Assembly (NCBI GenBank): GCA_963724985.1
Contig: CAVRWV010000018.1
Span: 155,804-219,803 of the forward strand
Reading direction: 5' to 3'
Length of the DNA: 64,000 nt
Origin: JAJPJE01 sp963724985
GTDB taxonomy: Bacteria > Acidobacteriota > Terriglobia > Terriglobales > Acidobacteriaceae
The position numbers and the translations under genes are program-made. Shown one piece after another: positions 37,609 through 47,136 of the stretch (position 1 is the stretch's first letter; each line of letters begins with the position of its first letter). A model generated the notes under the pieces. That model was not told the DNA's origin. It was given only the letters and a program-made list of their open reading frames with translations, and did no database searches.

Positions 37609-38031
37609 ATGGCTGAAGAGAGTACTAAGAGCACAGGTGCAGTGGCGGACGGAACTCCTCCGGGACCGAACACGGTTCGCGTGACGTTCTTGCCGGAAGG
37701 CAAGGTGGTGGAGTTCGAACACGGCAAGCTGCCGTATAAGGATCATGGCAAACCGGAATCGATCCTGGACATAGCGATCAACAACGGCGTGCGACTGGAC
37801 CACGCGTGCGGCGGAAATTGCGCGTGCACAACCTGTCATGTGTGGGTGAAGCAGGGTTCGGAACTGCTGAGCGAGATGGATGACGATGAAGCGGATCGAC
37901 TCGACATGGCGGCAGATTTACAGCTCAATTCGCGTCTCGGATGCCAGAGCGTGATTGAGAAGCCGGGCGAAGTCGTTGTCGAAATTCCCGCGTGGAACCG
38001 GAATTACGTGAGCGAAGAACCGGGACACTAG
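37609..38031 (+). CDS. fdx: [2Fe-2S] ferredoxin of the ISC system
   Basis: Supplies electrons for cluster assembly. 140 residues from ATG 37609 with GAGG upstream. The cluster ligands are in HACGGNCACTTCHVWV, plus the distal Cys in LGCQSVI. The Cys pattern with the Gly-Gly spacing matches the adrenodoxin/ISC type. An N-terminal leader of about 25 Ser/Thr/Pro-rich residues and an internal stretch before the cluster make it longer than the E. coli Fdx of 111 residues. Confidence 0.93.
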   Translation: MAEESTKSTGAVADGTPPGPNTVRVTFLPEGKVVEFEHGKLPYKDHGKPESILDIAINNGVRLDHACGGNCACTTCHVWVKQGSELLSEMDDDEADRLDMAADLQLNSRLGCQSVIEKPGEVVVEIPAWNRNYVSEEPGH

Positions 38032-38118
38032 GAATTGGTAATCGGGTAATCGAAAACCGAAGAACCGAAGAACCGGGAAACCGGAAAACCGAAAAAGTTG
38101 AAAGACTGAGAGACGAGC
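38032..38118. repeat. GGTAATCGGGTAAT plus GAACCGAAGAACCG repeats in the fdx-iscX gap
   Basis: GGTAATCGGGTAATCGAAAA (38037-38056) is followed by a run of CCGAAGAACC/CCGGAAAACC units. The first unit belongs to the family at 26803, 27926 and 34125. Confidence 0.65.
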
Positions 38119-38337
38119 ATGGCCGAAGAGTTGCGTTGGGAAGATGCGGAAGATATTGGATTGAAGCTTTCGGATATGTATCCGGAACAGAATCCGCTGG
38201 AAGTACGATTTACCGACCTGCACAAGCTGATCACCGGCTTGCCGACGTTTGTCGACGATCCCGGAAAATCGACCGAGGGCAAACTCGAGGCCATCCAGAT
38301 GGCATGGTACGAGGAGTACCAGGATCGGACGCAGTAA
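38119..38337 (+). CDS. iscX: IscX (YfhJ) family protein
   Basis: 72 residues, starting with LRWEDAEDIGLKL and carrying the acidic motif DPGKSTEGKLEAIQMAWYEE typical of IscX. It binds IscS and is a proposed iron donor or regulator of cluster assembly. It closes the operon, as in Proteobacteria. Confidence 0.93.
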   Translation: MAEELRWEDAEDIGLKLSDMYPEQNPLEVRFTDLHKLITGLPTFVDDPGKSTEGKLEAIQMAWYEEYQDRTQ

Positions 38338-38607
38338 GCGGTGCTGGGTGAACTCAGGCCGTTGTAATCCTTCCGATCGGTCATGATCTGTCCGATCTGT
38401 ACAAAAAGACAACCCTCCCCCTCCCCCCTCCCTACCGGCAAACAAAGGACTTACGGGCACGACGGCTGCACATAGCGCATAACAAAGAACTTACGGCTCC
38501 CTAGCGCATAACAAAGGACTTAGGTCGGCCCGAGGCCGACAGTTGTCAGTTGTCAGTTGTTAGTTGTCAGAAAAAGCAAAGGCAAGGGACGTCCTGAATT
38601 CGCATGC

Positions 38608-38740
38608 TATCTCTATTTTGACAAATTTGAGGGCACCTACTGGACACTTTCGGGGAATTTATTTCTATCGTGGAATGATAGATTTGCGGAGTCTTTTGGG
38701 GTAATGCGGGGCTTGACAAGAACTTCCGAGAACGGGAAAT
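38608..38740 (+). repeat. Dispersed element with conserved peptide potential, copy B
   Basis: Related to 8790-8930. In frame it reads CYLYFDKFEGTYWTLSGNLF and stays open to 38742, as the end of a 61-codon frame starting at 38557. Between copies, the codons for DKFEGTYWTLS differ only at silent positions (TTC/TTT, GGG/GGC, ACT/ACC). Confidence 0.6.
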
Positions 38741-38811
38741 GAGGTGAGAGCTATGGACGGCGAGCGATAGGGATCGAAGAATGCATGGCGGCCGAAGCGA
38801 ACTTTCTTGAA

Positions 38812-38843
38812 CCCAGGTTAGCCCAAAAGAGGGCGAACCTGGG
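38812..38843. repeat. Intergenic hairpin, 13-bp stem
   Basis: CCCAGGTTAGCCC (38812-38824) pairs with GGGCGAACCTGGG (38831-38843) with one mismatch. No T-tract follows. Confidence 0.65.
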
Positions 38844-39033
38844 GCACCAGGTCACCAGGCTTGAATGGGCCACGCACCGAGCGGTAGAACTGCCCCACTC
38901 AAGCCAACGGAAGGCTTGAATGGGCCACCGCTGATTTCTCCTCAACAGCTCACGATCGGCACATCTGCACTCTAGAACCCTGCTTTAGATAGCCAGACTG
39001 CTTCGGCTCTGGCTAAGATGATCGCTGCTTACC

Positions 39034-41156
39034 ATGCGATCGATGCGCTTGCTCATTGGAACTGTCGCTGTCAGCTTGCTCGTCTGGGCGAACACGGGCG
39101 TTGCTCAAACGGCGCTGCGGACTCAGCCTGCATCCCATTCGGAATCTCAAAACCAGGACTGGCCGGTTTATGGCGGGACACTGGAATCAACACATTACTC
39201 GCCGCTGACACAAATCAATCGTACGAACGTTGCCAGGCTCCGGGTCGCGTGGATGTTCGACTCACAAGAAGAGGGAGGCTTGCAGACAAGTCCGATCATC
39301 GTTGATGGAATTCTGTATGCGTACACTCCGTCGCAAAAGGTGATCGCGCTTGATGCCGCAACCGGGAATCTGCTGTGGAAGTTCGACTCTGGAATCGGTG
39401 GCACGCAACCGGTTCGCGGCCTCGCTTATTGGAGCGACGGCAAGGACAAGCGAATCCTCGCTGGTGTGATGAACTTCATGTATGCGCTCGATGCGAGGAC
39501 CGGCAAACCGATCACCGCATTCGGTGACAACGGCCGCATCGATCTGCGCGAGGGACTCGGACGCGAGCCGCAAGAGCAATCCTTCGCCGTGACTACCCCT
39601 GCCGTGGTCTACAAAGACTTGTTTATTGTGGGTGGACGCGAGCCGGAAACGCTGCCCGCTCCTCCGGGCGACATTCGCGCCTACGACGTCGCACACGGGG
39701 AAGATGCGGTGGATTTTTCACACCATCCCGCATCCTGGAGAATTCGGTTACGAAACATGGCCGAAGGATGCGTGGAAGACAAGCGGCGCGGCCAACAACT
39801 GGGCTGGGATGTCGGTGGATGTGAAGCGCGGGATCGTTTACGTTCCCACAGGTTCGGCAGCATTTGATTTCTACGGAGCGGATCGTGTCGGCGACGATTT
39901 ATTCGCGAATACCCTGCTTGCTCTCGATGCGGAAACAGGGCAGAGGATCTGGCATTTCCAGGCAGTAAAGCACGATATATGGGATCGCGATTTTCCGTCG
40001 CCGCCAGTTCTGGTGACAGTTCGCCAAAATGGAAAACAGATTGATGCTCTGGCCCAGCCGACCAAGCAGGGCTGGTTGTATCTTCTCGACCGGACGAATG
40101 GCGATCCACTGTTTCCGGTTGAGTATCGGGCGTATCCGCCCAGCGATGTTCCGGGTGAAGTGGCGGCGCAATCGCAGCCGCTTCCAACCAAGCCGGCGCC
40201 TTTTGCGCGACAACGTTTGACTGAAGATCTGCTTACGAACCGCAATGCCGATGCTCATGAGTGGGCAGTCGAGCAATTCCGCAAATTTCGAAGCGAGGGA
40301 CAATTTGTTCCATTCATCGCGGGGAAAGATACCGTGGTGTTTCCGGGCTTCGATGGCGGGGCGGAGTGGGGCGGGTCGGCGGTAGATCCGGCGACAGGCG
40401 TCTTGTACCTAAATGCTAACGACATTCCGTGGACGGGGAGCCTGGCGGAGAACACAGAACATGAGATGAGTGGGCGCACCATCTACCAGAACCAATGCAG
40501 CGTGTGCCATCGCGACAATCGGGCTGGATCGCCGCCCGATTTCCCCTCGCTGGTTGGAATTGGGAACCGCCTGAGTGCGCCCGAAATCGTGCGTGTGATG
40601 AAGACGGGAAAAGGACGGATGCCTTCGTTCAGTCAACTTCCGGATGATCAACTCAACGCGATTGCGGATTTCCTGACGAAAGGCGAGAGCAAAGAGCTGG
40701 CGAGCGAAGAGAAATGCAGTTCAAATGAAGTATCGCTTTACCGGATATCACCGGTTCTATGATCCGGACGGATATCCCGCGGTGGTGCCGCCCTGGGGAA
40801 CGTTGAATGCAATTGATCTGAACACGGGAGAGTACCTCTGGAAAATTCCGCTCGGTGAGTATCCGGAGCTGGCGAGTGGCGGCCTGAAGAATTCCGGGAC
40901 AGAAAACTACGGTGGACCGGTGGTGACCGCCGGCGGACTGCTGTTTATCGGAGCGACGAATTTCGATCGCAAGTTTCGCGCGTTTGACAAGTCAAGTGGT
41001 GAGTTGCTGTGGGAGACGACGTTGCCTTTCTCTGGGAATGCAACGCCGGCTACGTACGCAATCAATGGTCGCCAGTACGTGGTGATCGCGGCTGGGGGTG
41101 GCAAAGACTCCCTGTCCGGTTCCGGCGGGATTTATGTAGCTTTCGCTCTGCCGTGA
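39034..41156 (+). CDS. PQQ-dependent dehydrogenase with internal cytochrome c domain, two frameshifts
   Basis: Periplasmic quinoprotein that probably oxidises a sugar or alcohol. Signal sequence at the N-terminus (LLIGTVAVSLLVWANTGVAQ). The propeller shows DWPVYGGTLESTHYSPLTQI, ALDAATGNLLWKFD and LDAETGQRIWHFQAVKHDIW. A heme-binding CSVCH lies about two thirds along, in a compact cytochrome c domain, and propeller repeats resume after it (WGTLNAIDLNTGEYLWKIPL, to the C-terminus). One extra base near 39690 and another shift near 40715 split the frame; the joined product is about 707 residues. The insertion of a cytochrome domain inside the propeller suggests direct electron transfer. Confidence 0.82.
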
Positions 41157-41195
41157 ATTGGGCAGTCACTGAGTTCCAATCGTGTGAGGTGCTCG

Positions 41196-41663
41196 ATGGA
41201 AAAGCTCGAAGCGGTGGAGAATGCGCGAAATCTTATGCTGGAAGCGCGCGAGTGGCCGGTGTGGACCTGGTTGTCCGAGAAGAGCCGCCTGCGCGACGCT
41301 GCCAAGCGAGCCGACGGCGCATTCGATGAACTCGAGAAGAAGATCAAGCAGTCGTGGAGCGAGGAACTGAAGCGCGCCTATCGTGAGTTGGAAGACACGG
41401 ATCCGGATCATGAGCATTCGAAAGAGCTCGATCAGTCGATCGAAATCTCCCCTGAAATTCGCGCTTTGGCGAAGGAAATCAAAATAGCCCACGATGCTGC
41501 CAACGAGGCGAGGGCGCGAGCTGAAGAGACATTCGCAGTGGCCGAGTCACGTCTCAACATCAGCATGGCTCTCGACGGTACGGCGCAGGCGATCGAATCG
41601 TGGGACTTGAAGGAGAAGGCGATCCGAAAAGCGGAGGCCGCAGCCCACACTCACCCCGAGTAA
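41196..41663 (+). CDS. Helical hypothetical protein
   Basis: 155 residues from ATG 41196, with GAGG upstream. Nearly all helix, rich in Glu, Lys and Ala with heptad-like spacing (RDAAKRADGAFDELEKKIKQ; HDAANEARARAEETFAVAES), so a coiled coil is likely. There is no signal peptide and no known domain. It follows the PQQ gene by 39 bp and may be co-transcribed. Confidence 0.65.
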   Translation: MEKLEAVENARNLMLEAREWPVWTWLSEKSRLRDAAKRADGAFDELEKKIKQSWSEELKRAYRELEDTDPDHEHSKELDQSIEISPEIRALAKEIKIAHDAANEARARAEETFAVAESRLNISMALDGTAQAIESWDLKEKAIRKAEAAAHTHPE

Positions 41664-42013
41664 ACACAGAGCTCCGATCCGGTGTTGGGGAATCGCACAA
41701 CGCGGTGATCCAGTTGCTCGACCCCTGCGCGCGGAGCATGGACGCCGAGAGCCTCTTCGCAGCGGCGGTTTCTTTAGCGATGCCGCGAAATCCAGCCTCC
41801 AGCGCCGAAAAACACCCGATTTGTGCCAATTTGGGAAGCAATTCACGAGGTCGTAACGTTCTCGCTTCAGAAGAAACGGGTACTTAGGCGAAACTAACGC
41901 TGCATCCTCGGGCCGCGACAGTGTTGCCCTGCAGCATTGTCTCGCGATTTCGGCCAACCAGACTTTCATCTCGGACCTGCCCAAGTCCAGTGAGAATCAC
42001 AAGGAGACTTTTT

Positions 42014-42709
42014 ATGCGGCGTTCGAGTGTATTCCTTCTACTGTTGTTCCTGCTTTTCACCGTGGCTTCATCGGTTGCACAACAGGATTTTGTCAGCCGG
42101 TACGACGCGTTTGTGGGTTACTCGTATCTAAACTCGCCGAAGCTAAGCCTGTCGCAGAACGGCTTTCACACGCAGTTCGGCGTGAACGCTAACAGCTGGG
42201 CGGCGCTCGGCGCAGACTTCAGCTACTTCAACGGCAACAGTACGCTGCACACCAGTGACCTGAACTCGACACAATTGGCGAAGCTGGCGCCGATCGCGCC
42301 ACTACTGCCGCCGGGATTCGTAATTCAGTCACCGTATGATGCCACCACTTACACCATCACCGGAGGGCCACAGTTCTCGATCCGGAAATTCAAGGCAATA
42401 ACCATTTTCGTTCGCCCCTCTATCGGAGTGATGCATGAGAGCGTAACCGCGAATCCGCCCAATGCGATCATGGCGCAAATCGTCACTAACCTTATCGGGG
42501 CGACTATGAAGAAGACCGATACAGAGATCTTCTACGGCGCAGGCGGAGGTGTGGATTTGAACTTCTCCAAGCACTTTGCCGTACGAGCTCAGATGGATTT
42601 TGTTCGGGTGGGCTTATTTACAGACTTGTTAAATGGCTCACAGAACAACATCCGTTTTTCGGTTGGGCCTACCTTCCGGTTTGGAAGGAACATACTGAAG
42701 CCGTTTTGA
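42014..42709 (+). CDS. Outer-membrane beta-barrel protein (OmpA-like small barrel)
   Basis: 231 residues from ATG 42014 with AAGGAG upstream and a strong signal peptide (VFLLLLFLLFTVASSVAQ). The mature part is a series of amphipathic strands with short turns (YDAFVGYSYLNSPKLSLSQN; HFAVRAQMDFVRVGLF) and ends with IRFSVGPTFRFGRNILKPF, a C-terminal Phe as expected for barrel insertion. It resembles the outer-membrane beta-barrel (OMP_b-brl) group. A terminator follows directly. Confidence 0.78.
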   Translation: MRRSSVFLLLLFLLFTVASSVAQQDFVSRYDAFVGYSYLNSPKLSLSQNGFHTQFGVNANSWAALGADFSYFNGNSTLHTSDLNSTQLAKLAPIAPLLPPGFVIQSPYDATTYTITGGPQFSIRKFKAITIFVRPSIGVMHESVTANPPNAIMAQIVTNLIGATMKKTDTEIFYGAGGGVDLNFSKHFAVRAQMDFVRVGLFTDLLNGSQNNIRFSVGPTFRFGRNILKPF

Positions 42710-42721
42710 CGATGAAAGAAG

Positions 42722-42758
42722 GCCGCAGCGGTTTCAATGCCGCTGCGGCTCTTTTTTT
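42722..42758 (+). terminator. Rho-independent terminator after the barrel gene
   Basis: GCCGCAGCGG (42722-42731) pairs with CCGCTGCGGC (42740-42749) around an 8-base loop, followed by TCTTTTTTT. Confidence 0.9.
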
Positions 42759-42989
42759 GCGCCAACTGCGAGCAAGCTTCTTCTTTTTCTCCGTGGTGAG
42801 TCGTCACGGCCTCGAGAGTAAGCATCCATTGTTTATGCGTATCGTGGCGAATTTCTGCGGCCATGAGAGCGCATAAGGAAGACGTGAATCTCTCGTAAGG
42901 ATCCGGTGGTCAGGCTGACGAATCAGATTACTGGGTCCCCGATGCCTTCCTCAATGCAGTGGCAGTAGCGGGTTTTTGGGGATAGGCTT

Positions 42990-43976
42990 ATGCGCGGCGT
43001 AGATAGCAGGCTCGGATGCACCTGGCGGGTGCTTTCCATTTCGATGGTGCTTTTCGCAGCGCTTGCGCTGTCCTCGGCGCAAGACGCAACTCAAGGGATA
43101 TACCTACCTGTAAGCCGCAAGACCGGTTCCTCAAAGGCGAGCGTCATTCGCAAGAACGTCGACCTGGTTCTGGTGCCGGTGACCGTGGTCGATAAGTCCG
43201 ACAAGACTGTAAACGGACTGCAAGCCGGGGATTTCACGGTTCTCGACGAAAAGACTCAACAGGAAATCAAGTATTTCTCCAGCGAAGACGCGCCACTCTC
43301 GTTGACGGTAATCCTGGATGCGAGCGGAAGCATGGCGCCGCAAATCAGATCCGTGCGCGAAGCAGTACTGAAATTGTTCAAGTCTTCCAATCCAGAGGAC
43401 GAATTTCGTGTGATCACAGTCAGCAGCAAACCGGCGAACGTTGCGGACATCGGCGCTTCGCTGGATGAAGTGAGTGAACGCCTGGGCGAGGTACATCCCA
43501 GCGGCTTCACCTCTCTCTGGGATGCGATGTACCTGGGTGTCGCTGACTTCAAAGAAGCGCGTTTCCAGAAGAAAGCGATGGTAGTGATTTCCGACGGGGG
43601 CGACAACCACAGCCGGTATACGCAAAATGAAATCAAATCGATTCTGGAGGAGTCCGATACGCTGGTGTACGCGGTTGGATTATTCGATCCGCGTGCGAGC
43701 CGGTTGGAAGAACGAATGGGACCATTGCGCCTCGATGAAGTGACGAGCGTGACGGGTGGGCGTGTTTTCCCGGTTCACAGCCCTCAGGATCTGAACGACG
43801 CAATCCGGAAGATTAATCGGGAGCTGCGGAATCAATACGTCATCGGATATTCGCCGTCGCCGAATCCGGAGCTCAAAGGCAAGTGGCACAAACTCAAAGT
43901 GCACTTAAATGGCGAGCCGATGAAAGCTAACTTGCATGTTTATGCTCGCAAGGGTTACTACGCGGGCAGTAATTAG
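42990..43976 (+). CDS. VWFA-related protein (acidobacterial VWFA domain family)
   Basis: Exported protein of 328 residues with an N-terminal signal (VLFAALALSSAQ). The N-terminal part, VRKNVDLVLVPVTVVDK-like, and the von Willebrand factor A fold (about 95-290) are typical of the acidobacterial VWFA-related family. The MIDAS motif is DASGSM, with FTSLWDAMYLG and VVISDGGDN as later metal-site loops. It ends in a small strand domain. Binding of a surface or extracellular ligand is likely but the ligand is unknown. Confidence 0.85.
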   Translation: MRGVDSRLGCTWRVLSISMVLFAALALSSAQDATQGIYLPVSRKTGSSKASVIRKNVDLVLVPVTVVDKSDKTVNGLQAGDFTVLDEKTQQEIKYFSSEDAPLSLTVILDASGSMAPQIRSVREAVLKLFKSSNPEDEFRVITVSSKPANVADIGASLDEVSERLGEVHPSGFTSLWDAMYLGVADFKEARFQKKAMVVISDGGDNHSRYTQNEIKSILEESDTLVYAVGLFDPRASRLEERMGPLRLDEVTSVTGGRVFPVHSPQDLNDAIRKINRELRNQYVIGYSPSPNPELKGKWHKLKVHLNGEPMKANLHVYARKGYYAGSN

Positions 43977-44005
43977 CGCCGCAATTCCAACGCGCCTCTC
44001 TTAAT

Positions 44006-44683
44006 TTAACTTTCAGACGAAATCGACAGCGAGCTTCCCGCGCCAACTTCTCTCGGCTGCATGGGGAGGATCTTGCCTCTGCTTCTTGGCGGGAGAGCGC
44101 TGAAGGTGAGGATCACCGCCTGAAAGAAAAGGGCGCCGGTGGTATCGAGGAGCACGTCGCGAAACATGCCGGTGCGATTGGGAAGAAATGTCTGGTGAAA
44201 CTCATCAAGGGAGGCCACAAGGAAGGTGCTCAGAATCGCAAGGGCACTGGCGCGCGCGCACCACACGCGACGCAGCGATTTCAGAAACTCGGGAGTGCGC
44301 ATTGCGGGTTTAAGCCGGTCTTCGAGCTGAATGAGCGTGATTTCACGCCAGCCACGATAAAGCAGGAAACTCAGAATCCCGTAACCGGTGAAGTGACCGG
44401 TCTTACGCAGGATGTGGTTGATGAAATCCACGTATTTCAGTGCGGAATGGCCGAACAGAGGACTCACGATCGCTGCCAGCCAGCTGCCGGTATGGTCAGC
44501 GCCAAGATATGGCGTTGATTCCAGGATGATGATGCCGATCCAGAAGATTGCAGGAAGCCACGCAAGGAAGAGCCGAGTCGAGTTGCTACGAACAGTGGTC
44601 AAAACAGAGTGTCCAATCGCGATAATCGCATTTTCAGTATAACGGTTCGATGCCGGGAACGAGAGTGGAGCGGTGCGCTGCAA
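44006..44683 (-). CDS. VanZ-like membrane protein
   Basis: About 200-225 residues with several membrane segments (FLAWLPAIFWIGIIILEST and others). Family motifs are RKTGHFTGYGILSFLLYRG and SLDEFHQTFLPNRTGMFRDV, the usual VanZ arrangement of His and acidic residues. Its role is not settled for this family. The start is uncertain: the longest frame begins at a TTG at 44683, and a start 20-35 residues downstream is plausible. Confidence 0.8.
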   Translation of the reverse strand: MQRTAPLSFPASNRYTENAIIAIGHSVLTTVRSNSTRLFLAWLPAIFWIGIIILESTPYLGADHTGSWLAAIVSPLFGHSALKYVDFINHILRKTGHFTGYGILSFLLYRGWREITLIQLEDRLKPAMRTPEFLKSLRRVWCARASALAILSTFLVASLDEFHQTFLPNRTGMFRDVLLDTTGALFFQAVILTFSALPPRSRGKILPMQPREVGAGSSLSISSES

Positions 44684-44775
44684 CGAACCCTGGTAACGTG
44701 CGCTGCGAGGACGAGATGTCCTCGCAACTCAGCCGATGACGCTACTCAGCAGCCCTGGCGTGCGCTGGTGAATCG

Positions 44776-46290
44776 CTACTCCACGTGGTAATTCGGCGCC
44801 TCGCGCGTGATCACGACATCATGCACGTGGCTTTCGCGCATGCCTGCCCAGGTAATCCGGATGAACTTGGCCTTCTGTTGCAACTCAGGAATCGTGCCGC
44901 AACCGGTGTAGCCCATTCCGGAGCGCAAGCCTCCGACGAGTTGGTGGACGATCATGGCCAAAGTGCCGCGATAGGGAACACGTCCTTCGATACCTTCGGG
45001 AACAAGCTTGTTCAGGCGATTGCCATTCGAGTCGCCATCCTCGACAGAGATGTTCGCACCACCGTCGGCTTCTTCGGTGCTCTGGAAATAACGTTCGCCA
45101 GAGCCTTGGGCCATGGCGGACATCGATCCCATGCCGCGGTAGGACTTGAAGGAGCGTCCCTGATAAAGGATGGTTTCACCCGGACTCTCATCGGTGCCGG
45201 CGAACATGGAGCCGGCCATGACGACGTTGGCGCCGGCTGCGAGCGCCTTAGTTACATCACCCGAGTACTTGATGCCGCCATCGGAGATGACGGGAATATT
45301 GGCATCACGCGCGGCGCGATAGGCTTCGGCAATGGCGGTGATCTGCGGCACACCGGCGCCGGTGACAACGCGAGTGGTGCAAATCGATCCGGGACCGATA
45401 CCGACCTTCACAGCGTCGGCGCCGCACTTTACCAGCGCACAGGCGCCATCGAAAGTGCCAACGTTGCCGGCAATCAGATCCACTTCGGGGAGCTTCGATT
45501 TCACCAGCGAGACGGCGTCGAGTACGCGGCTCTGATGGCCGTGGGCGCTGTCGATGACGAGCACGTCGACCTTATTACGAACCAGTTCCTGCGCGCGCTC
45601 GAGGAAGTCGCCGGTGGCTCCGATCGCGGCAGCGCAACGGAGGCGTCCCTGAGTGTCTTTAGCGGCGTTGGGATACTTCAGCTTCTTCTGAATGTCTTTT
45701 ACGGTGATGAGGCCCTTGAGGTTGTACTTGTCGTCGACGACGAGGAGCTTTTCGACGCGATGTTCGTGCAGAACTTTCTCGGCTTCTTCGAGCGTGGTAC
45801 CGACGGGAACGGTGATGAGGTTTTCTTTGGTCATCACCTTCGAAATCGGAACGTCGGTACGAGTTTCAAAGCGCAGGTCGCGATTGGTAAGAATGCCGAC
45901 CAGCTTCTTGCTCTTGGTGATCGGCACACCCGAGATGCGATAGCGGCGCATGACTTCAAGCGCGTCAGCGACCTTCGCGTCGGGAGAGAGCGTGATGGGA
46001 TCGACGATCATGCCACTCTCGGAGCGTTTCACCTTGTCGACTTCGCTCGCCTGCTGGTCAACAGTCATGTTGCGATGGATGACGCCCATGCCGCCCTGCT
46101 GCGCGATGGCGATGGCCATGCGCGACTCGGTGACGGTGTCCATGGCGGCGGTCATGATGGGGACGTTAAGCGTGATGTTGCGGGTCAGCCTGGTTTGCGT
46201 ATTCACATCGGCGGGCACGACGTCGGAACCGGCGGGAAGCAGCAACACGTCGTCGAAAGTAAGCGCCTCTGGAACGGGAAAATGGATCAT
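44776..46290 (-). CDS. guaB: Inosine-5'-monophosphate dehydrogenase
   Basis: Oxidises IMP to XMP, the rate-limiting step of GMP synthesis. 504 residues. The catalytic domain begins LTFDDVLLLPAGSDVVP; a CBS pair is inserted (about 95-210; VMRRYRISGVPI, KDIQKKLKYPNA). The catalytic Cys is in GPGSICTTR, the flap region is ERYFQS, and GIEGRVPYRG is conserved. The start ATG 46290 has AAAGAG upstream. It runs alone; the strand facing it has long open frames that are only shadows. Confidence 0.96.
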   Translation of the reverse strand: MIHFPVPEALTFDDVLLLPAGSDVVPADVNTQTRLTRNITLNVPIMTAAMDTVTESRMAIAIAQQGGMGVIHRNMTVDQQASEVDKVKRSESGMIVDPITLSPDAKVADALEVMRRYRISGVPITKSKKLVGILTNRDLRFETRTDVPISKVMTKENLITVPVGTTLEEAEKVLHEHRVEKLLVVDDKYNLKGLITVKDIQKKLKYPNAAKDTQGRLRCAAAIGATGDFLERAQELVRNKVDVLVIDSAHGHQSRVLDAVSLVKSKLPEVDLIAGNVGTFDGACALVKCGADAVKVGIGPGSICTTRVVTGAGVPQITAIAEAYRAARDANIPVISDGGIKYSGDVTKALAAGANVVMAGSMFAGTDESPGETILYQGRSFKSYRGMGSMSAMAQGSGERYFQSTEEADGGANISVEDGDSNGNRLNKLVPEGIEGRVPYRGTLAMIVHQLVGGLRSGMGYTGCGTIPELQQKAKFIRITWAGMRESHVHDVVITREAPNYHVE

Positions 46291-46394
46291 TGCAGCTCTT
46301 TCCTACACGAAGGGATGATGTTTCATTCTAAAGGTGAGTGGCGACGGGGGCAAATGGGGCAGCCAGCACATAGTGAGGGCAGATGGGGAAACAC

Positions 46395-46949
46395 CTACCT
46401 GACCTTGTAGATCCAGTGGTAGGAGCCATCCAGAGATTGCATAGAAAGAAAACGGAAGGTTTGCTTGCGGTGCGTTCGATGAGCGCCAAAAAATCCATAA
46501 CTCAAGTCAACGGTGAGGCTGGAGTTTTGCTGAAGCGGCTCTGGGATGCCCGAAACATCGCTGAAGCATGGGACGGTGGTGCGCTCTCTGTACGACACAT
46601 AGTTATCAAAATCACGATGCTGAAAATGAGCAACCTCGTGCTGGTTGCGAGTTACTGAGCACTCGATAGATAGATGGGTAAGCGGGAGCCAGCCTTCATT
46701 GGTGAGCAGAAATGAAGTGGAGTAAGGATTCCCAGACCTAAAGGAAAAGTCTTCTTCAATCGACAGCCATGGATAGGAAGTTACGACGGCGATGACGATG
46801 ATCGCAAACAGACCGAACAAGCCCAGGTAGGTGTATCCGGATGAAAGCGCCTTTGAGAACCACGCGCGAGCGCGCCCGGACCGCCTTGCTCGCTTCTTCT
46901 TTGATGGCGAATAGCGGTACCTTCGAATTTTTACTCGTTCGCCGTCCAT
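46395..46949 (-). CDS. Hypothetical single-pass membrane protein
   Basis: 184 residues from ATG 46949. A basic N-terminus (about 30 residues, many Lys/Arg) is followed by one membrane helix (YLGLFGLFAIIVIAVVTSYP) and a soluble domain of about 115 residues with a strand-rich pattern (NPYSTSFLLTNEGWLPLTHL). There is no clear ribosome site. It could be a small sensor or assembly factor; no family is recognised. Confidence 0.55.
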   Translation of the reverse strand: MDGERVKIRRYRYSPSKKKRARRSGRARAWFSKALSSGYTYLGLFGLFAIIVIAVVTSYPWLSIEEDFSFRSGNPYSTSFLLTNEGWLPLTHLSIECSVTRNQHEVAHFQHRDFDNYVSYRERTTVPCFSDVSGIPEPLQQNSSLTVDLSYGFFGAHRTHRKQTFRFLSMQSLDGSYHWIYKVR

Positions 46950-47136
46950 GGCTGCGCCTGTAGGAATTACGGCTTTAGATTTTGCGGGGGAAGTAAAGCA
47001 TAGCCCTGACACCGTTGCGGAACAAGCAGCAACATAGGTGCCCGGAGAAATACCCGGTCGACGTCGCAGCGGACCGGGAAATAAACGGTATCCGATCGTT
47101 TCCTCTTGCCATCTGCCATAGAGGAGGTATGAACGA

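Larger units (their letters stand above)
38338..39033. other. 0.7-kb gene-free, repeat-rich stretch
   Basis: Holds AACAAAG(G/A)ACTTA units (about 38438-38525), GTTGTCAGTTGTCAG units (about 38540-38570), copy B of the DKFEGTYWTLS element (38608-38740), a hairpin of 13 bp with one mismatch (38812-38843), and a twice-repeated GGCTTGAATGGGCCAC unit near 38860-38930. No supported full-size gene. Confidence 0.65.

Noticed and set aside
38557..38742. Stand-alone 61-residue gene
   Set aside because: Its 5' part is ordinary repeat DNA and there is no ribosome site. Only the DKFEGTYWTLS part is of interest, and that is treated as a repeat element.
44785..46410. Long open frame (541 codons) opposite guaB
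   Set aside because: It is antisense to a complete, well-conserved guaB and its translation has no domain or signal. High G+C codons keep the opposite frame open.
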